A DNA stretch of 64,000 bases. It comes from Filobacillus milosensis (lineage in GTDB: Bacteria; Bacillota; Bacilli; Bacillales; Alkalibacillaceae). The stretch covers positions 62,001-126,000 of the forward strand of contig NZ_SOPW01000002.1 of assembly GCF_004402015.1 (NCBI RefSeq), read 5' to 3'. Made by a program: the position numbers and the translations under genes. The notes under the pieces are model-generated. The model made no database searches. It was not told the DNA's origin and saw only the letters and a list, made by a program, of their open reading frames with translations. Every line of letters starts with the position of its first letter. The first letter of the stretch is position 1. Below, piece after piece: positions 29,257-37,398 of this stretch.

Positions 29257-29970
29257 TTAATTAATAGGCTTGGGTTTTCCCAGTAAGAAGCCTTGTCCCA
29301 ATATTACACCCATTTTTATTGCTGTCTGAAGATCTTTTCCTTCTTCTAACCCTTCAAGAACTAATTTCGTATGGGTTCCTTCACAATATGTAATAAATGA
29401 TTTTATAAGAGCTTGTTTATATGTAGATTCTGAGAGCTCATTACTAAAATATTTATCTAATTTTATAAAATCTGGCTGAGTTTCAATCATGACACGTAAC
29501 GATGCTGCACCTTTTCCTACATCATCAATAGCAAGTAAGCAGCCTAAATTTCTCAGTTGCTTAATTTTTTCTTGAAGAATTTCCATATCTTTAATTACTT
29601 CTCCTTCATTAATTTCAAATACAATCTGATATGGTTTTAGTGAACATCTATGTAATATTTCAGTTACAAATTCTTCAAATTTATTATCAGCCAGATTAGT
29701 TGGATATATATTAACAAACAGTAATTGATCATCTTTTAATGCATCATGATTAGAAATAGTTTCTATTGATTTTTTTAAAGACTTCACATCTAACTCAAAT
29801 AACCTATTAACTTCTATTGCACTGTTAAAAACCATTGCTGGATTATCAAACATTGTAGTCCTAAGTAGTGTTTCATATCCAATTGGTTGGTTTACTGATA
29901 AGTTAAATACAGGCTGAAAATGATGATAAAAAATCTCATCATCAATTAACTTATTTATTCCGTGCATCAT
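29257..29970 (-). CDS. EAL-domain c-di-GMP phosphodiesterase
   Basis: 237-aa stand-alone EAL domain that would hydrolyse c-di-GMP to pGpG. Expected metal and catalytic positions are present: Glu in GYETLLR (EAL as ETL), Asn in VNIYPTN, Glu in FEINEGE, Asp pair in AIDDVGKGAAS (DDFG as DDVG), Lys in IKLDKYF, Glu in LEGLEEG and Gln in GQGFLLGKP. It is therefore predicted to be active although EAL and DDFG are both non-canonical. No sensor or GGDEF domain. ATG behind GGGGGAG. A c-di-GMP-I riboswitch with a terminator occupies its leader. Confidence 0.9.
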   Translation of the reverse strand: MMHGINKLIDDEIFYHHFQPVFNLSVNQPIGYETLLRTTMFDNPAMVFNSAIEVNRLFELDVKSLKKSIETISNHDALKDDQLLFVNIYPTNLADNKFEEFVTEILHRCSLKPYQIVFEINEGEVIKDMEILQEKIKQLRNLGCLLAIDDVGKGAASLRVMIETQPDFIKLDKYFSNELSESTYKQALIKSFITYCEGTHTKLVLEGLEEGKDLQTAIKMGVILGQGFLLGKPKPIN

Positions 29971-29986
29971 TTATCAAACTCCCCCT

Positions 29987-30019
29987 AAAAAAACAAAAAA
30001 ACCACCCCAAAAAGGTGGT
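29987..30019 (-). terminator. Riboswitch expression-platform terminator
   Basis: ACCACC/GGTGGT stem followed by T7 between the aptamer and the EAL ribosome site. Its 5' arm (ACCACCT) can instead pair with AGATGGT, the 3' strand of aptamer helix P1. Confidence 0.85.
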
Positions 30020-30036
30020 CCCGTTTTAAAACGCAA

Positions 30037-30132
30037 CCATCTTCTTCGGTAACTCGGCGAGCATAGCACATAGCTTTAGCCCCGTAGCTTTGCGTCCTTA
30101 CTTTTCAATAAGTTTGCCATTATCGGAGATGG
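30037..30132 (-). promoter_or_regulatory. Cyclic di-GMP-I (GEMM-I) riboswitch aptamer
   Basis: On the minus strand: P1 strand CCATCT, GGCAAAC, a P2 hairpin CTTATT-GAAA-AGTAAG with the GNRA tetraloop, the conserved GGACGCAAAGC, P3 beginning TACGGGGCTAAAGC, GAGTTACCG, then the closing AGATGG of P1. This order and the GCAAAC, GACGCAAAGC and GGNTACCG-like blocks are the GEMM-I consensus. It is followed by an intrinsic terminator and an EAL gene, so the regulator and the enzyme share the same ligand. Confidence 0.93.
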
Positions 30133-30156
30133 GAAAATATTCATTTTATATAATAT

Positions 30157-30186
30157 ATTCTAAACCTATTTTATTAATTAAATCAA
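30157..30186 (-). promoter_or_regulatory. SigA-type promoter of the riboswitch-EAL transcript
   Basis: TTGATT - 18 bp - TAGAAT on the minus strand, placing the start site ~18 bases before the aptamer. Confidence 0.55.
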
Positions 30187-30406
30187 GTTTTGAATTTCTC
30201 AATTATTGATAGAACAAGATTATTTATTAAAAATAAGCAGGTAAATGTGTTAGACATTAGGTGTATCTATACATTATAAACATTTTTTAATAATTAATTA
30301 TTATCACTGTGTAAATATTGTTCAGTTTATTAACTTAAGCAGTTCCGATACCTTAGAGAAAATGCAAAAAACAGCTAATCATCACTCTAAAGTAAAAATA
30401 GTAAAC
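30187..30406. other. AT-rich intergenic region, no gene seen
   Basis: No open frame with a ribosome site and no recognised motif; mostly A/T runs between the riboswitch promoter and the lipoprotein terminator. Confidence 0.4.
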
Positions 30407-30440
30407 AAATAGGCTTGGATATAAAAATCCAAGCCTATTT
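30407..30440 (-). terminator. Terminator of the lipoprotein gene
   Basis: AAATAGGCTTGGAT/ATCCAAGCCTATTT perfect 14-bp stem ~70 bases beyond the lipoprotein stop. Confidence 0.75.
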
Positions 30441-30510
30441 GTTATATCGTTTTCTGAGACTAACGGCCCCAATTTTTAAATAATAATTATACCACCAAGG
30501 GCTTTAAAAC

Positions 30511-31041
30511 TTATATCGACGATTTATGAATAATTGGTCTATTCTTATACATAATTTCTTTTTCAAAATAACCTTTTGTGTTAAACCTGTATTCTATTAG
30601 TTTTAAAGATGTCCCATTTAATTCAAAAATAATCGCTTTTTCATTATTTTCTTTACTGACTATATACATCTGACCTGAAAATTGAACAGAATCATCAAAT
30701 AGAGGATAAGTATTACCTTCATGATCTTCAACTAATAATTGCCAAATGTGAGAATCATCCCAGCCATATTGTTTGGGATTCTCTGAAATTAGAACTGGGG
30801 CAGGGGATATCCTTAAAATAATCCGTTCTTTCTCCCCATCTCCATTTAAATCCTCTTTTACATCACTTGCAACAAACACGTCTTCATAAGATGTAACTTC
30901 ACCTTCTTCAATTTTCGAAATGTTGTGTGTTTCTTGTGTGTATGTATTATTCTGTTGGTTTGAACAACCTACAACAACACAGAGAAATAATGTAAATACT
31001 ATAACTCTTGTACTAATCTTAATCACACTCCTTTTTAACAA
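30511..31041 (-). CDS. Putative lipoprotein of unknown function
   Basis: About 176 aa with a basic N-terminus, a hydrophobic segment and the lipobox VVVGC (Cys26), so it is predicted to be anchored on the outer face of the membrane. The mature part contains DLNGDGEKERI, a Ca-loop-like DxNxDG motif seen in many extracellular proteins. I do not recognise the family. The start is unclear: the frame opens at TTG 31041 without a ribosome site, while the only good one (AAAAGGAGTG) precedes GTG 31026 too closely and sits eight bases before an ATT at 31017. Monocistronic. Confidence 0.65.
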   Translation of the reverse strand: MLKRSVIKISTRVIVFTLFLCVVVGCSNQQNNTYTQETHNISKIEEGEVTSYEDVFVASDVKEDLNGDGEKERIILRISPAPVLISENPKQYGWDDSHIWQLLVEDHEGNTYPLFDDSVQFSGQMYIVSKENNEKAIIFELNGTSLKLIEYRFNTKGYFEKEIMYKNRPIIHKSSI

Positions 31042-31241
31042 ATTAATTAATATAGCAAAGTTAATCTATAAAATGGATTCGAGTAAAAATCTAGAGCAAT
31101 AAACCTAGTTAACTTTATGTTATAGTCTTTCAAAATATTTTTAAATGGATAATTTTTACTATTCTTGAAATTACAGAAGGTTATTAGTATTTAATGTATA
31201 AATATGTAAGTGTAATAAATTTTTAAAGGAGGAGTCATGAA

Positions 31242-32360
31242 ATGCTTTACAACAAAAAGTTTTCTTTGAGCTTCATAGTATTGTTGGTTTTCTTAATAAT
31301 TTTCACAACATCATCTAGTGCAGATACCCCTTATAACCCAAGTGGTGAAACCAACGGGGTAAAGATCTATCTATCGCCAGCAGGTCATTATGAAAAAACA
31401 GGCTGTTGGGGGTTTTCAGAGAATGATAATGTAGCAGCCATTGCTCACGAAGTAGCACAAGACTTACAATCTATTGGTTATTTTGTTTTAGTTGGTGATG
31501 GGGATTGGGAGGCAAACGCCAATAGTTCTAACACCTGGGGAGCTGAATATCATGTCCCAATTCACACAAATGCAAATAGTTCTGACTCAGCAGATTGGGA
31601 CTGTGAAGGAAATGATTATAGTAACGGTGGCACTTTGCTAATATCTGAATATGGTGAATCATCAAGTCAGAGTTTTTCACAGGATATACTTTCTGTATTG
31701 GATGGTGAAAGCCCAGGTACAACTGATAGACACACAAATGATTACGATTTATATGGTGGCCAAGCTAGATTACTTGAATTGACTAATACTAACGCAATCG
31801 GTGGTTATGTTGAAACTGCTTTTCATACATTTGGTCCCGACGTTAATTGGTTAAAGCAGCATTCTACAGTTGCCAACGATATATCTCGTGGTATTCATAA
31901 GGGTACTGGTGCTAATGATTGTAGGTTTGAAGTTTGTATGCAAAGCCAAGAGATAAGACAGCAGTTAGAAGAAGATTATAATAGAGTTGCTAATTCATCA
32001 ACAGATAGAATCGAATTAATAGAAAGAGGATATGAACTTAATACATTTGGTAAACCATTTGATAGTCTTGCAACCGATATTAATAATCTATTTAAAGATG
32101 AAGAATCTATTTTTAATACGATTTCTGATACAAGTTTGCTAAACGGGGTTTCAATCAACTCTGAAGGAACCTTAATTATAGATTTTAAACATTTTAATAC
32201 ATCTCAACCTTCAGCTAATCAATCAATTGAGATCTATCAAGAAATCAGAAATGTTATCTTTAAATATCCACAAGTAAATAAAGCATTTATCCAATTTGAT
32301 GGTAGTATTACCGATTATGAACAATGGTCCGGTGTAAGCGCTGAATTAACTAGAAAGTAA
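31242..32360 (+). CDS. Secreted N-acetylmuramoyl-L-alanine amidase-like (Amidase_3) protein with GerMN-like C-terminus
   Basis: 372 aa with a signal peptide (~1-26, cleavage near SSSA-DTP). Residues ~38-215 follow the Amidase_3 zinc pattern: His49 in SPAGH, Glu60 in SENDNV, His108 in VPIHTNA, and Glu191 in GYVETAFH as the late catalytic Glu. So it is probably a peptidoglycan amidase, though divergent, with extra Cys pairs (GCWGF, DWDCEG, DCRFEVC). Residues ~295-365 (GVSINSEGTLIIDF, NVIFKYPQVNKAFIQFDG) resemble the GerMN domain. ATG with AAAGGAGG. Spore or sporulation role is possible but not shown. Confidence 0.7.
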   Translation: MLYNKKFSLSFIVLLVFLIIFTTSSSADTPYNPSGETNGVKIYLSPAGHYEKTGCWGFSENDNVAAIAHEVAQDLQSIGYFVLVGDGDWEANANSSNTWGAEYHVPIHTNANSSDSADWDCEGNDYSNGGTLLISEYGESSSQSFSQDILSVLDGESPGTTDRHTNDYDLYGGQARLLELTNTNAIGGYVETAFHTFGPDVNWLKQHSTVANDISRGIHKGTGANDCRFEVCMQSQEIRQQLEEDYNRVANSSTDRIELIERGYELNTFGKPFDSLATDINNLFKDEESIFNTISDTSLLNGVSINSEGTLIIDFKHFNTSQPSANQSIEIYQEIRNVIFKYPQVNKAFIQFDGSITDYEQWSGVSAELTRK

Positions 32361-32401
32361 AAAATACTGTAATATAAAAAGCCCTTCTCCTATGGAGTTA
32401 G

Positions 32402-32662
32402 GGTTCATTCAATATCTCGCGTTTAGCTGCAGATTACTTACAAAATGCATAAATATATGATTTACTTGTTAGGGATGAGAAAGAGATTGCAATAGAAAAT
32501 CAAGAATACTTCAAATCATTCCTTGTTATTAAAGAACTAAAAGATGAAGATGAACAAAAAGCCACCAAGACTATTGATCAATTGGTGGCTAATGTGTTTA
32601 GAATGTGTTTAGAAATTTCGTTTTATAACTTTTTAAATCGAATTCTCATACAAAACAAATGA
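32402..32662 (+). pseudogene. Possible remnant of an XRE-type regulator
   Basis: One frame without its own start encodes SRLAADYLQNA, a stop (TAA at 32450), then IYDLLVRDEKEIAIENQEYF and continues VIKELKDEDEQKATKTID to a stop at 32660. The order, a short helix ending in ADYL..N, a LLVRDE-like segment and an acidic helical tail, resembles the end of phage-type XRE repressors. The resemblance is weak, and part of the frame overlaps a hairpin (GCCACCAA/TTGGTGGC, 32567-32590), so chance cannot be excluded. Confidence 0.3.
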
Positions 32663-32746
32663 ATATCGAAAGTAACTCAAACGCTGATATATCAACGTTT
32701 TTGAGCTTAATATATATTTTCTATCGAATTAAAATGGTGTTAATTA

Positions 32747-32818
32747 CGCCCTCGGAGGGAATCGAACCCCCATCGTGAGAACCGGAATCTCATGTGTTAT
32801 CCGTTACACCACGAGGGC
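32747..32818 (-). tRNA. tRNA-Arg (anticodon CCG)
   Basis: 72-nt cloverleaf: acceptor GCCCTCG/CGAGGGC, anticodon stem TGAGA/TCTCA with loop TTCCGGT (anticodon CCG, codon CGG), T arm GGGGGTTCGATTCCC. The CCA end is not encoded. No other tRNA is adjacent. Confidence 0.97.
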
Positions 32819-32943
32819 ATAAATAAAAATATGCGTTAAAATGCATTTGTAATTATACTTCTAGTTCCGATATAATTCAAGCATACTTTTATGGGTGAAA
32901 CGATAAAATATAGTACGTTTAAATCAAGTCAGTTATGGGAAAA

Positions 32944-32989
32944 TTGTTTTTGTGTGATCATTAGTTAAAATGTTTGACCTTAATTGACC
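32944..32989 (+). promoter_or_regulatory. clpP promoter with CtsR operator
   Basis: TTGTTT - 16 bp - TAAAAT promoter; the transcription start falls in TTTGACC-TTA-ATTGACC (32973-32989), the reverse form of the CtsR heptad repeat RGTCAAA-N3-RGTCAAA with one mismatch. Heat-shock control of clpP by CtsR is expected. Confidence 0.85.
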
Positions 32990-33047
32990 AAAAGAGTAAG
33001 ATAAAAAGTGAAGAAACAAATTGAGCTTGTAAAGGAGGAAATTGAGG

Positions 33048-33626
33048 ATGAATTTAATTCCTACAGTTATTGAACAGACTAACCGCGGTGAACGTGCTTA
33101 TGATATTTACTCTCGCTTACTTAAGGACCGCATCATTATGCTTGGAGGTCCCGTTGACGACAATATCGCTAACTCCATTGTCGCTCAAATGCTTTTCTTA
33201 GCGGCAGAAGATCCGGAGAAGGATATTTCGTTGTACATCAATTCACCAGGTGGTTCCATTACAGCTGGTATGGCAATCTATGATACGATGCAGTTCATTA
33301 AGCCCCACGTATCTACAATCTGTGTAGGTATGGCAGCTTCAATGGGTGCTTTCTTACTAGCAGCAGGTGAGCCTGGTAAACGTTACGGCTTACCAAACAG
33401 TGAAGTTATGATTCACCAGCCATTAGGTGGTACTCAAGGTCAGGCGACTGACATTCAAATCCATGCCAAACGTATTGTAGAAATGCGTGAAAAGATTAAC
33501 CAAATCCTTTCTGAACGTACAGGTCAGCCTTATGATGTGATTGAGCGCGATACAGATCGTGACAACTTCATGTCAGCTGAAAAAGCTAAAGAATATGGTT
33601 TAATTGATGAGGTTATGCAAAAATAA
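33048..33626 (+). CDS. clpP: ATP-dependent Clp protease proteolytic subunit
   Basis: 192-aa serine protease that forms tetradecamers with ClpC/ClpX/ClpE. Catalytic triad Ser98 (GMAASMGAF), His123 ([10 protein letters not shown]) and Asp172 (RDTDRDNF) numbered from ATG 33048, which lies nine bases after AGGAGG; a TTG two codons upstream is less likely. No propeptide beyond the first few residues. A CtsR box overlaps its promoter and a terminator follows, so it is monocistronic. Confidence 0.98.
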   Translation: MNLIPTVIEQTNRGERAYDIYSRLLKDRIIMLGGPVDDNIANSIVAQMLFLAAEDPEKDISLYINSPGGSITAGMAIYDTMQFIKPHVSTICVGMAASMGAFLLAAGEPGKRYGLPNSEVMIHQPLGGTQGQATDIQIHAKRIVEMREKINQILSERTGQPYDVIERDTDRDNFMSAEKAKEYGLIDEVMQK

Positions 33627-33707
33627 TGAAGTCATTAACGTAATCTGAACTATTTCAGTGGCTGAATGAAACAACTCAATAAAAGTTTAAACTAATTTAA
33701 TCAAAAC

Positions 33708-33739
33708 AAAACAGCTTGAGTTTTCTCAAGCTGTTTTTA
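33708..33739. terminator. Bidirectional terminator between clpP and the cupredoxin gene
   Basis: AAAACAGCTTGAG/CTCAAGCTGTTTT 13-bp stem with T-runs on both strands. Confidence 0.88.
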
Positions 33740-33758
33740 TATTTATAATTAATTGATA

Positions 33759-34364
33759 TTATTTAACTTCCATTTCTCCATGCATTCCTGCTTCTTTATG
33801 ACCAGGAACGGTACATATGAAATCAAATTTACCAGTTTCTTTTGGTATAAATTTAATTTCCACTGTTTGGCCAGCTTTAGCATTCATATGAATAAATTTC
33901 ATCTTTTCATCTTTATGGCCATGCCCTTCATCTGCATAAACCTTTTTAGTACCTAATAATTTATCAATTACATCAATAAATGATGTTTCGTCAGGGTGGT
34001 CAGGCATTTCTCCCATATAAGTAATTTCTACATCAAAATCTTTGGCCGTTAAATCGTGAAATAACTCCCCATTATTTTTAAGAATCAAGGTATATTCCTT
34101 ACCTTTTTCTAAACTAACTGACGGTGGTGTGTACCCCATTTCAAATGCAGATATTTCAATTACATTATCTGCAGTCTCTTGTTCTGTATCAGCTTTTTCA
34201 TTCCCTTGCTCTGTGTTCTCAGATTCTTCTTGCTTTGTTTCCTCTGTTTTAGTCTGATTGTCCTCTTTGACATTTGCACCTTCATCACTATTACATCCAA
34301 CTAGTAAGCCTACTATTACTAACGAAATTCCTAATGAATACAACATTTTCTTTATATTAATCAT
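33759..34364 (-). CDS. Cupredoxin-domain lipoprotein (blue-copper type)
   Basis: 201-aa surface lipoprotein: lipobox LLVGC (Cys24), then a very acidic Glu/Gln/Thr linker (~25-67), then a plastocyanin-like fold. Copper ligands can be placed as His103 (LFHDL), Cys184, His189 and Met194 (CTVPGHKEAGM), the full type 1 copper set. A ~40-residue insertion (~112-157) contains HGHKDEKMKFIH and might bind extra metal. Probably an electron carrier outside the membrane or a copper sensor; the redox partner is not in the window. ATG with GAGGAAGGTG. Confidence 0.85.
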   Translation of the reverse strand: MINIKKMLYSLGISLVIVGLLVGCNSDEGANVKEDNQTKTEETKQEESENTEQGNEKADTEQETADNVIEISAFEMGYTPPSVSLEKGKEYTLILKNNGELFHDLTAKDFDVEITYMGEMPDHPDETSFIDVIDKLLGTKKVYADEGHGHKDEKMKFIHMNAKAGQTVEIKFIPKETGKFDFICTVPGHKEAGMHGEMEVK

Positions 34365-34497
34365 TGTGTCACCTTCCTCTAGTAGTAGTGAATATTTTTA
34401 ACAATCTTATCATTGAAACCTAAATTTAAACAACTTGTCCAATAATATTTGTGACTTTTCTCACACAGCTCAAATACTTTTTTTATAAAACAACAGT

Positions 34498-35943
34498 CTA
34501 ATAATTTAATTTTATCTTCTTTTTAAACAATAAACTAAATATCACAAATGCAATAAGTGAAATAAATACAGGTACTGTTACCGTGTGCACACCGAATAAA
34601 GATCCATTTGCTTCATTATAAAAGTGGATAGCAATATAAGGACTAATTCCGGCTAACATAGATGCCATCGCCCCATACTTATTACCCGACTTCCAATACA
34701 AACCTAGAACCACTGGCCAAATAAACGCTGCTTCCAAACCACCAAATGCAAATAAATTCAAAAAGATTATAAAGTCAGGTGGTTGGACCGCCATTAAGAA
34801 CACAATGACACCAATGATCCCCGTTATACCATAGCTCACCTTTTGAATATTTTTTCTAGTGGCATCAGGTTTCAAATAATTGACGTAAATGTCTTTGACC
34901 ACTGATGAACTTACTAATAATAGCAACGAATCCACCGTCGACATGATTGCTGCAAGTGGTGCAGCTAGCACGATGCCGGCGAGCCAACCAGGCAGCACTT
35001 CTAAGGCAACAAGTGGTATGACTTGATCAGCTACCTCAATTCCAGGTAAAACGGGTCTTGCAAACACACCGATTAAATGCATGTTTAGCATAATGAAGCC
35101 GACAACAATTGTTCCAATGATTAAAGCACGGTGCATCGAACGAGAATCTTTATATGACATCGCACGTACGGCTACCTGAGGTAAACCAACAACCCCAACA
35201 CCGACTAAAATCCAGAATGACGAAACATATAATGCGGATAAGTTTCCATCATTGCCATAAGGTGTGACAAGGTTTGGGTTCTCTGCTGTTAGATCAGCAA
35301 AAATCTGATCAAGTCCCCCACCCGCAATGACTACTCCTATTAATAATAGAAGTGTTCCAAAGAACATGACCACACCTTGCAAAGTATCAGTCACTGAAAC
35401 GGCTCTGAAACCGCCAATGACCACATAAACTAAAACCGCAACGGCGAAAATAAATAACGCACTAATATAACTTAACCCTGTAATGGATTGAATGAGGTAC
35501 GCCCCACCAATCCACTGAGCGGCCATCGCAGAAAATAAGAAGATAATAATGCTCAATGCAGATAAAATGACCACTGTTGAACTTTCATAACGTCCTTTTA
35601 GATAATCTGTGATCGTTACGGCATTGTAACTTCTTGTGATAATGGCGAACTTTTTACCTAAAATGAGTAACACAAAATATCCAGTAGCCACCTGAGTCAT
35701 CGCTAGTAAGACCCAGCCTAAACCAATCGAATAAGCTGCCCCAGGACCTCCCAGGAAACTTGAAGCACTTCCGTAGGTCGCGACCATCGTCATGGCTAAA
35801 ACCAGCCCGCCCAGTTCACGGCTTCCAATGAAGTAATCACTTAAAAATGACTTGGATTGTTTTAACTTATTATTCGACCAAATTCCAATCAAGAAAATAA
35901 TAACTAAAAATAACAATAAAGGCACTAATACATCCCAATTCAT
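34498..35943 (-). CDS. panF: Sodium/pantothenate symporter
   Basis: 481-aa sodium:solute symporter (SSS family, LeuT-type inverted repeat) with 12-13 helices. The segment VATYGSASSFLGGPGAAYSI (~54-73) carries the helix-2 signature typical of PanF, and the SSS Na-site motif region is around residues 300-345. The assignment to pantothenate rests on the neighbour: a YhdT-family gene overlaps its start, the pairing found in Escherichia coli (yhdT-panF) and in B. subtilis (yhjC-yhjB). Na+ coupling would suit a salt-adapted organism. Confidence 0.87.
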   Translation of the reverse strand: MNWDVLVPLLLFLVIIFLIGIWSNNKLKQSKSFLSDYFIGSRELGGLVLAMTMVATYGSASSFLGGPGAAYSIGLGWVLLAMTQVATGYFVLLILGKKFAIITRSYNAVTITDYLKGRYESSTVVILSALSIIIFLFSAMAAQWIGGAYLIQSITGLSYISALFIFAVAVLVYVVIGGFRAVSVTDTLQGVVMFFGTLLLLIGVVIAGGGLDQIFADLTAENPNLVTPYGNDGNLSALYVSSFWILVGVGVVGLPQVAVRAMSYKDSRSMHRALIIGTIVVGFIMLNMHLIGVFARPVLPGIEVADQVIPLVALEVLPGWLAGIVLAAPLAAIMSTVDSLLLLVSSSVVKDIYVNYLKPDATRKNIQKVSYGITGIIGVIVFLMAVQPPDFIIFLNLFAFGGLEAAFIWPVVLGLYWKSGNKYGAMASMLAGISPYIAIHFYNEANGSLFGVHTVTVPVFISLIAFVIFSLLFKKKIKLNY

Positions 35944-36212
35944 TCAGACTGCTCCTCCCTTCCGTCATTTAGAGGAACATCTGTTAAAAGAAACTTAACG
36001 ACAATGATAACTAAAATCACCATCACTATAAATCCGATAATACAACTCCAGAAAAACCAAGCTGGAAATCCTAATATATATGTATATTCTTCTGGTGATT
36101 TACTCCCTAGTCCGTATGCAAACCCATACCACCAGAGGAAATTGAATATTGCAAGCACAACACCAATCAACGCTTCTCGATGCGCAATACGAAAACGTCG
36201 ATCCTTCCCCAT
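35940..36212 (-). CDS. YhdT-family small membrane protein
   Basis: 90-aa protein with two membrane helices (~11-35 and ~47-75) and a basic N-terminus (GKDRRFRIAHREALIGV), the DUF997/YhdT pattern. Its stop overlaps the panF start by four bases (ATGA), a translational coupling typical of a subunit-like partner. AGAGGGGGA before the ATG and a TATAAT promoter ~30 bases upstream. Its role in pantothenate uptake is unknown but the pairing with PanF is conserved. Confidence 0.88.
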   Translation of the reverse strand: MGKDRRFRIAHREALIGVVLAIFNFLWWYGFAYGLGSKSPEEYTYILGFPAWFFWSCIIGFIVMVILVIIVVKFLLTDVPLNDGREEQSE

Positions 36213-36242
36213 AATAAAATCCCCCTCTTTTTAGTTGGTTAT

Positions 36243-36270
36243 ATTATACCACGCAACAACTAGCTTTGAA
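36243..36270 (-). promoter_or_regulatory. yhdT-panF promoter
   Basis: TTCAAA - 16 bp - TATAAT on the minus strand, ~30 bases before the yhdT start codon. Confidence 0.6.
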
Positions 36271-36279
36271 GTATAAGGT

Positions 36280-36309
36280 TTAACGTCCTGACGCAATGTG
36301 TAGTACAAT
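36280..36309 (+). promoter_or_regulatory. Candidate promoter of the MoxR-VWA operon
   Basis: TTAACG - 18 bp - TACAAT. If real, the transcript begins near 36316 and array D becomes its 5' leader. Confidence 0.4.
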
Positions 36310-36330
36310 GCGAATAGGGTGCGCACTTTA

Positions 36331-36490
36331 TTAGAAACTTTAAACGCTTACTAGAAAGTTTGCGGCCGTTACTAGACAAAATGAAAAAAATACTAGAAAC
36401 TTTTGAAGATTTACTAGACACATCGCAGAAATTATTAGACAGAATTCCGTATTTACTAGAAACTTTTTTGAAATACTAGAAAGTATGTAA
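36331..36490. repeat. Phased intergenic array D, core ACTAGAAA, eight units
   Basis: The TAGA positions are 36332, 36352, 36373, 36394, 36415, 36436, 36457 and 36477: spacings 20, 21, 21, 21, 21, 21, 20 bp. The core is TACTAGAAA or TACTAGACA; fillers are unrelated. Unlike the others, it is not beside a terminator but between divergent genes, ending ~20 bases before the MoxR start. Confidence 0.85.
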
Positions 36491-36509
36491 ACACCGAAAG
36501 GAGCACCAA

Positions 36510-37388
36510 ATGAATATAACCGAAAAACTACCCGACCAAATAAAAACATTAGTTGATCAGTATAAAAACTCCGAACTCACCGATTTTGATTACTTAATTG
36601 GTGAAAGTGGATATATTCCTAACAACGAAGAGATTCTAACTGACATCATCGTTGCTTTATCTCAAGGTAAAAACGTTTTATTAAAAGGCCCGACCGGTTC
36701 GGGTAAAACAAAACTTGCTGAAACCCTATCCAATTTATTTAACCAACCTTTATTCAGCGTGAATTGTTCTGTCGACTTAGATGTTGAGAGCTTTGTCGGG
36801 TTTAAAACCATTGACTTTAAAGAAGGAAAACAGATGATTGAGTTCGTTCCTGGACCATTAGTACAAGCCATGAAAAACGGTCACTTCTTATACATTGATG
36901 AAATTAATATGGCAAAACCTGAAACACTTCCTATCATTAATGGTGTGCTTGACTATCGTAGACAGATTACTAACCCACTCACCAACGAAGTCATTAAAGC
37001 TAAAGAAGCATTTAACGTCATCGCCGCTATTAATGAAGGGTACATCGGTACTACTCGTTTGAACGAAGCACTTAAAAACCGCTTCATCATCATTGATATT
37101 TCATACCTTCAAGGTGAGCAGCTTAAGAAATTAATTAAACAAAACACTGAACTTGATGACGACAAACTTATTAATCAATTTGTTCAATTATCAAGTGATT
37201 TAATCGAAGCTACTCAGCAAGGGAAAGTTTCCGAGGATGCCGCAAGTATTCGTGCATTATTGGATGCGTGTGATTTGAGTGGCATGATCCCGCCTAAACG
37301 AGCGATTCTAAGAGCAATTATTGATAAATTAGAAGACGACCGCGAAAAAGAAGTTGTACGCAACCTAGCTGAAACGCTTTTTGAATGA
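36510..37388 (+). CDS. MoxR/CbbQ-type AAA+ ATPase
   Basis: 292-aa AAA+ protein: Walker [16 protein letters not shown] (~57-71), Walker [17 protein letters not shown] (~128-143), sensor region [13 protein letters not shown], arginine-bearing [10 protein letters not shown]. MoxR/NorQ/CbbQ ATPases act with VWA-domain partners to insert metals or remodel target enzymes. Closest recalled homologue is B. subtilis YojN. ATG with AAAGGAGC. It is followed by its VWA partner with the stop codon inside the partner's ribosome site. No nitric-oxide reductase or Rubisco gene is in the window, so the client is unknown. Confidence 0.9.
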   Translation: MNITEKLPDQIKTLVDQYKNSELTDFDYLIGESGYIPNNEEILTDIIVALSQGKNVLLKGPTGSGKTKLAETLSNLFNQPLFSVNCSVDLDVESFVGFKTIDFKEGKQMIEFVPGPLVQAMKNGHFLYIDEINMAKPETLPIINGVLDYRRQITNPLTNEVIKAKEAFNVIAAINEGYIGTTRLNEALKNRFIIIDISYLQGEQLKKLIKQNTELDDDKLINQFVQLSSDLIEATQQGKVSEDAASIRALLDACDLSGMIPPKRAILRAIIDKLEDDREKEVVRNLAETLFE

Positions 37389-37398
37389 GGGATTTGAA

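Noticed and set aside
32563-32595. Terminator hairpin GCCACCAA/TTGGTGGC for tRNA-Arg
   Set aside because: It has a T5 on the minus strand and could work, but it lies ~150 bases downstream of the tRNA; too uncertain to list as a feature.
34448-34497. Hairpin TGTGAGAAAAGTCACA downstream of panF
   Set aside because: Short stem (6 bp) without a proper T-run on the panF strand; not convincing as a terminator.
36340-36549. Open frame of 69 codons on the minus strand over array D
   Set aside because: Repeated FLV/FCLV words come from the ACTAGAAA array; no ribosome site and it overlaps the real ATPase start.
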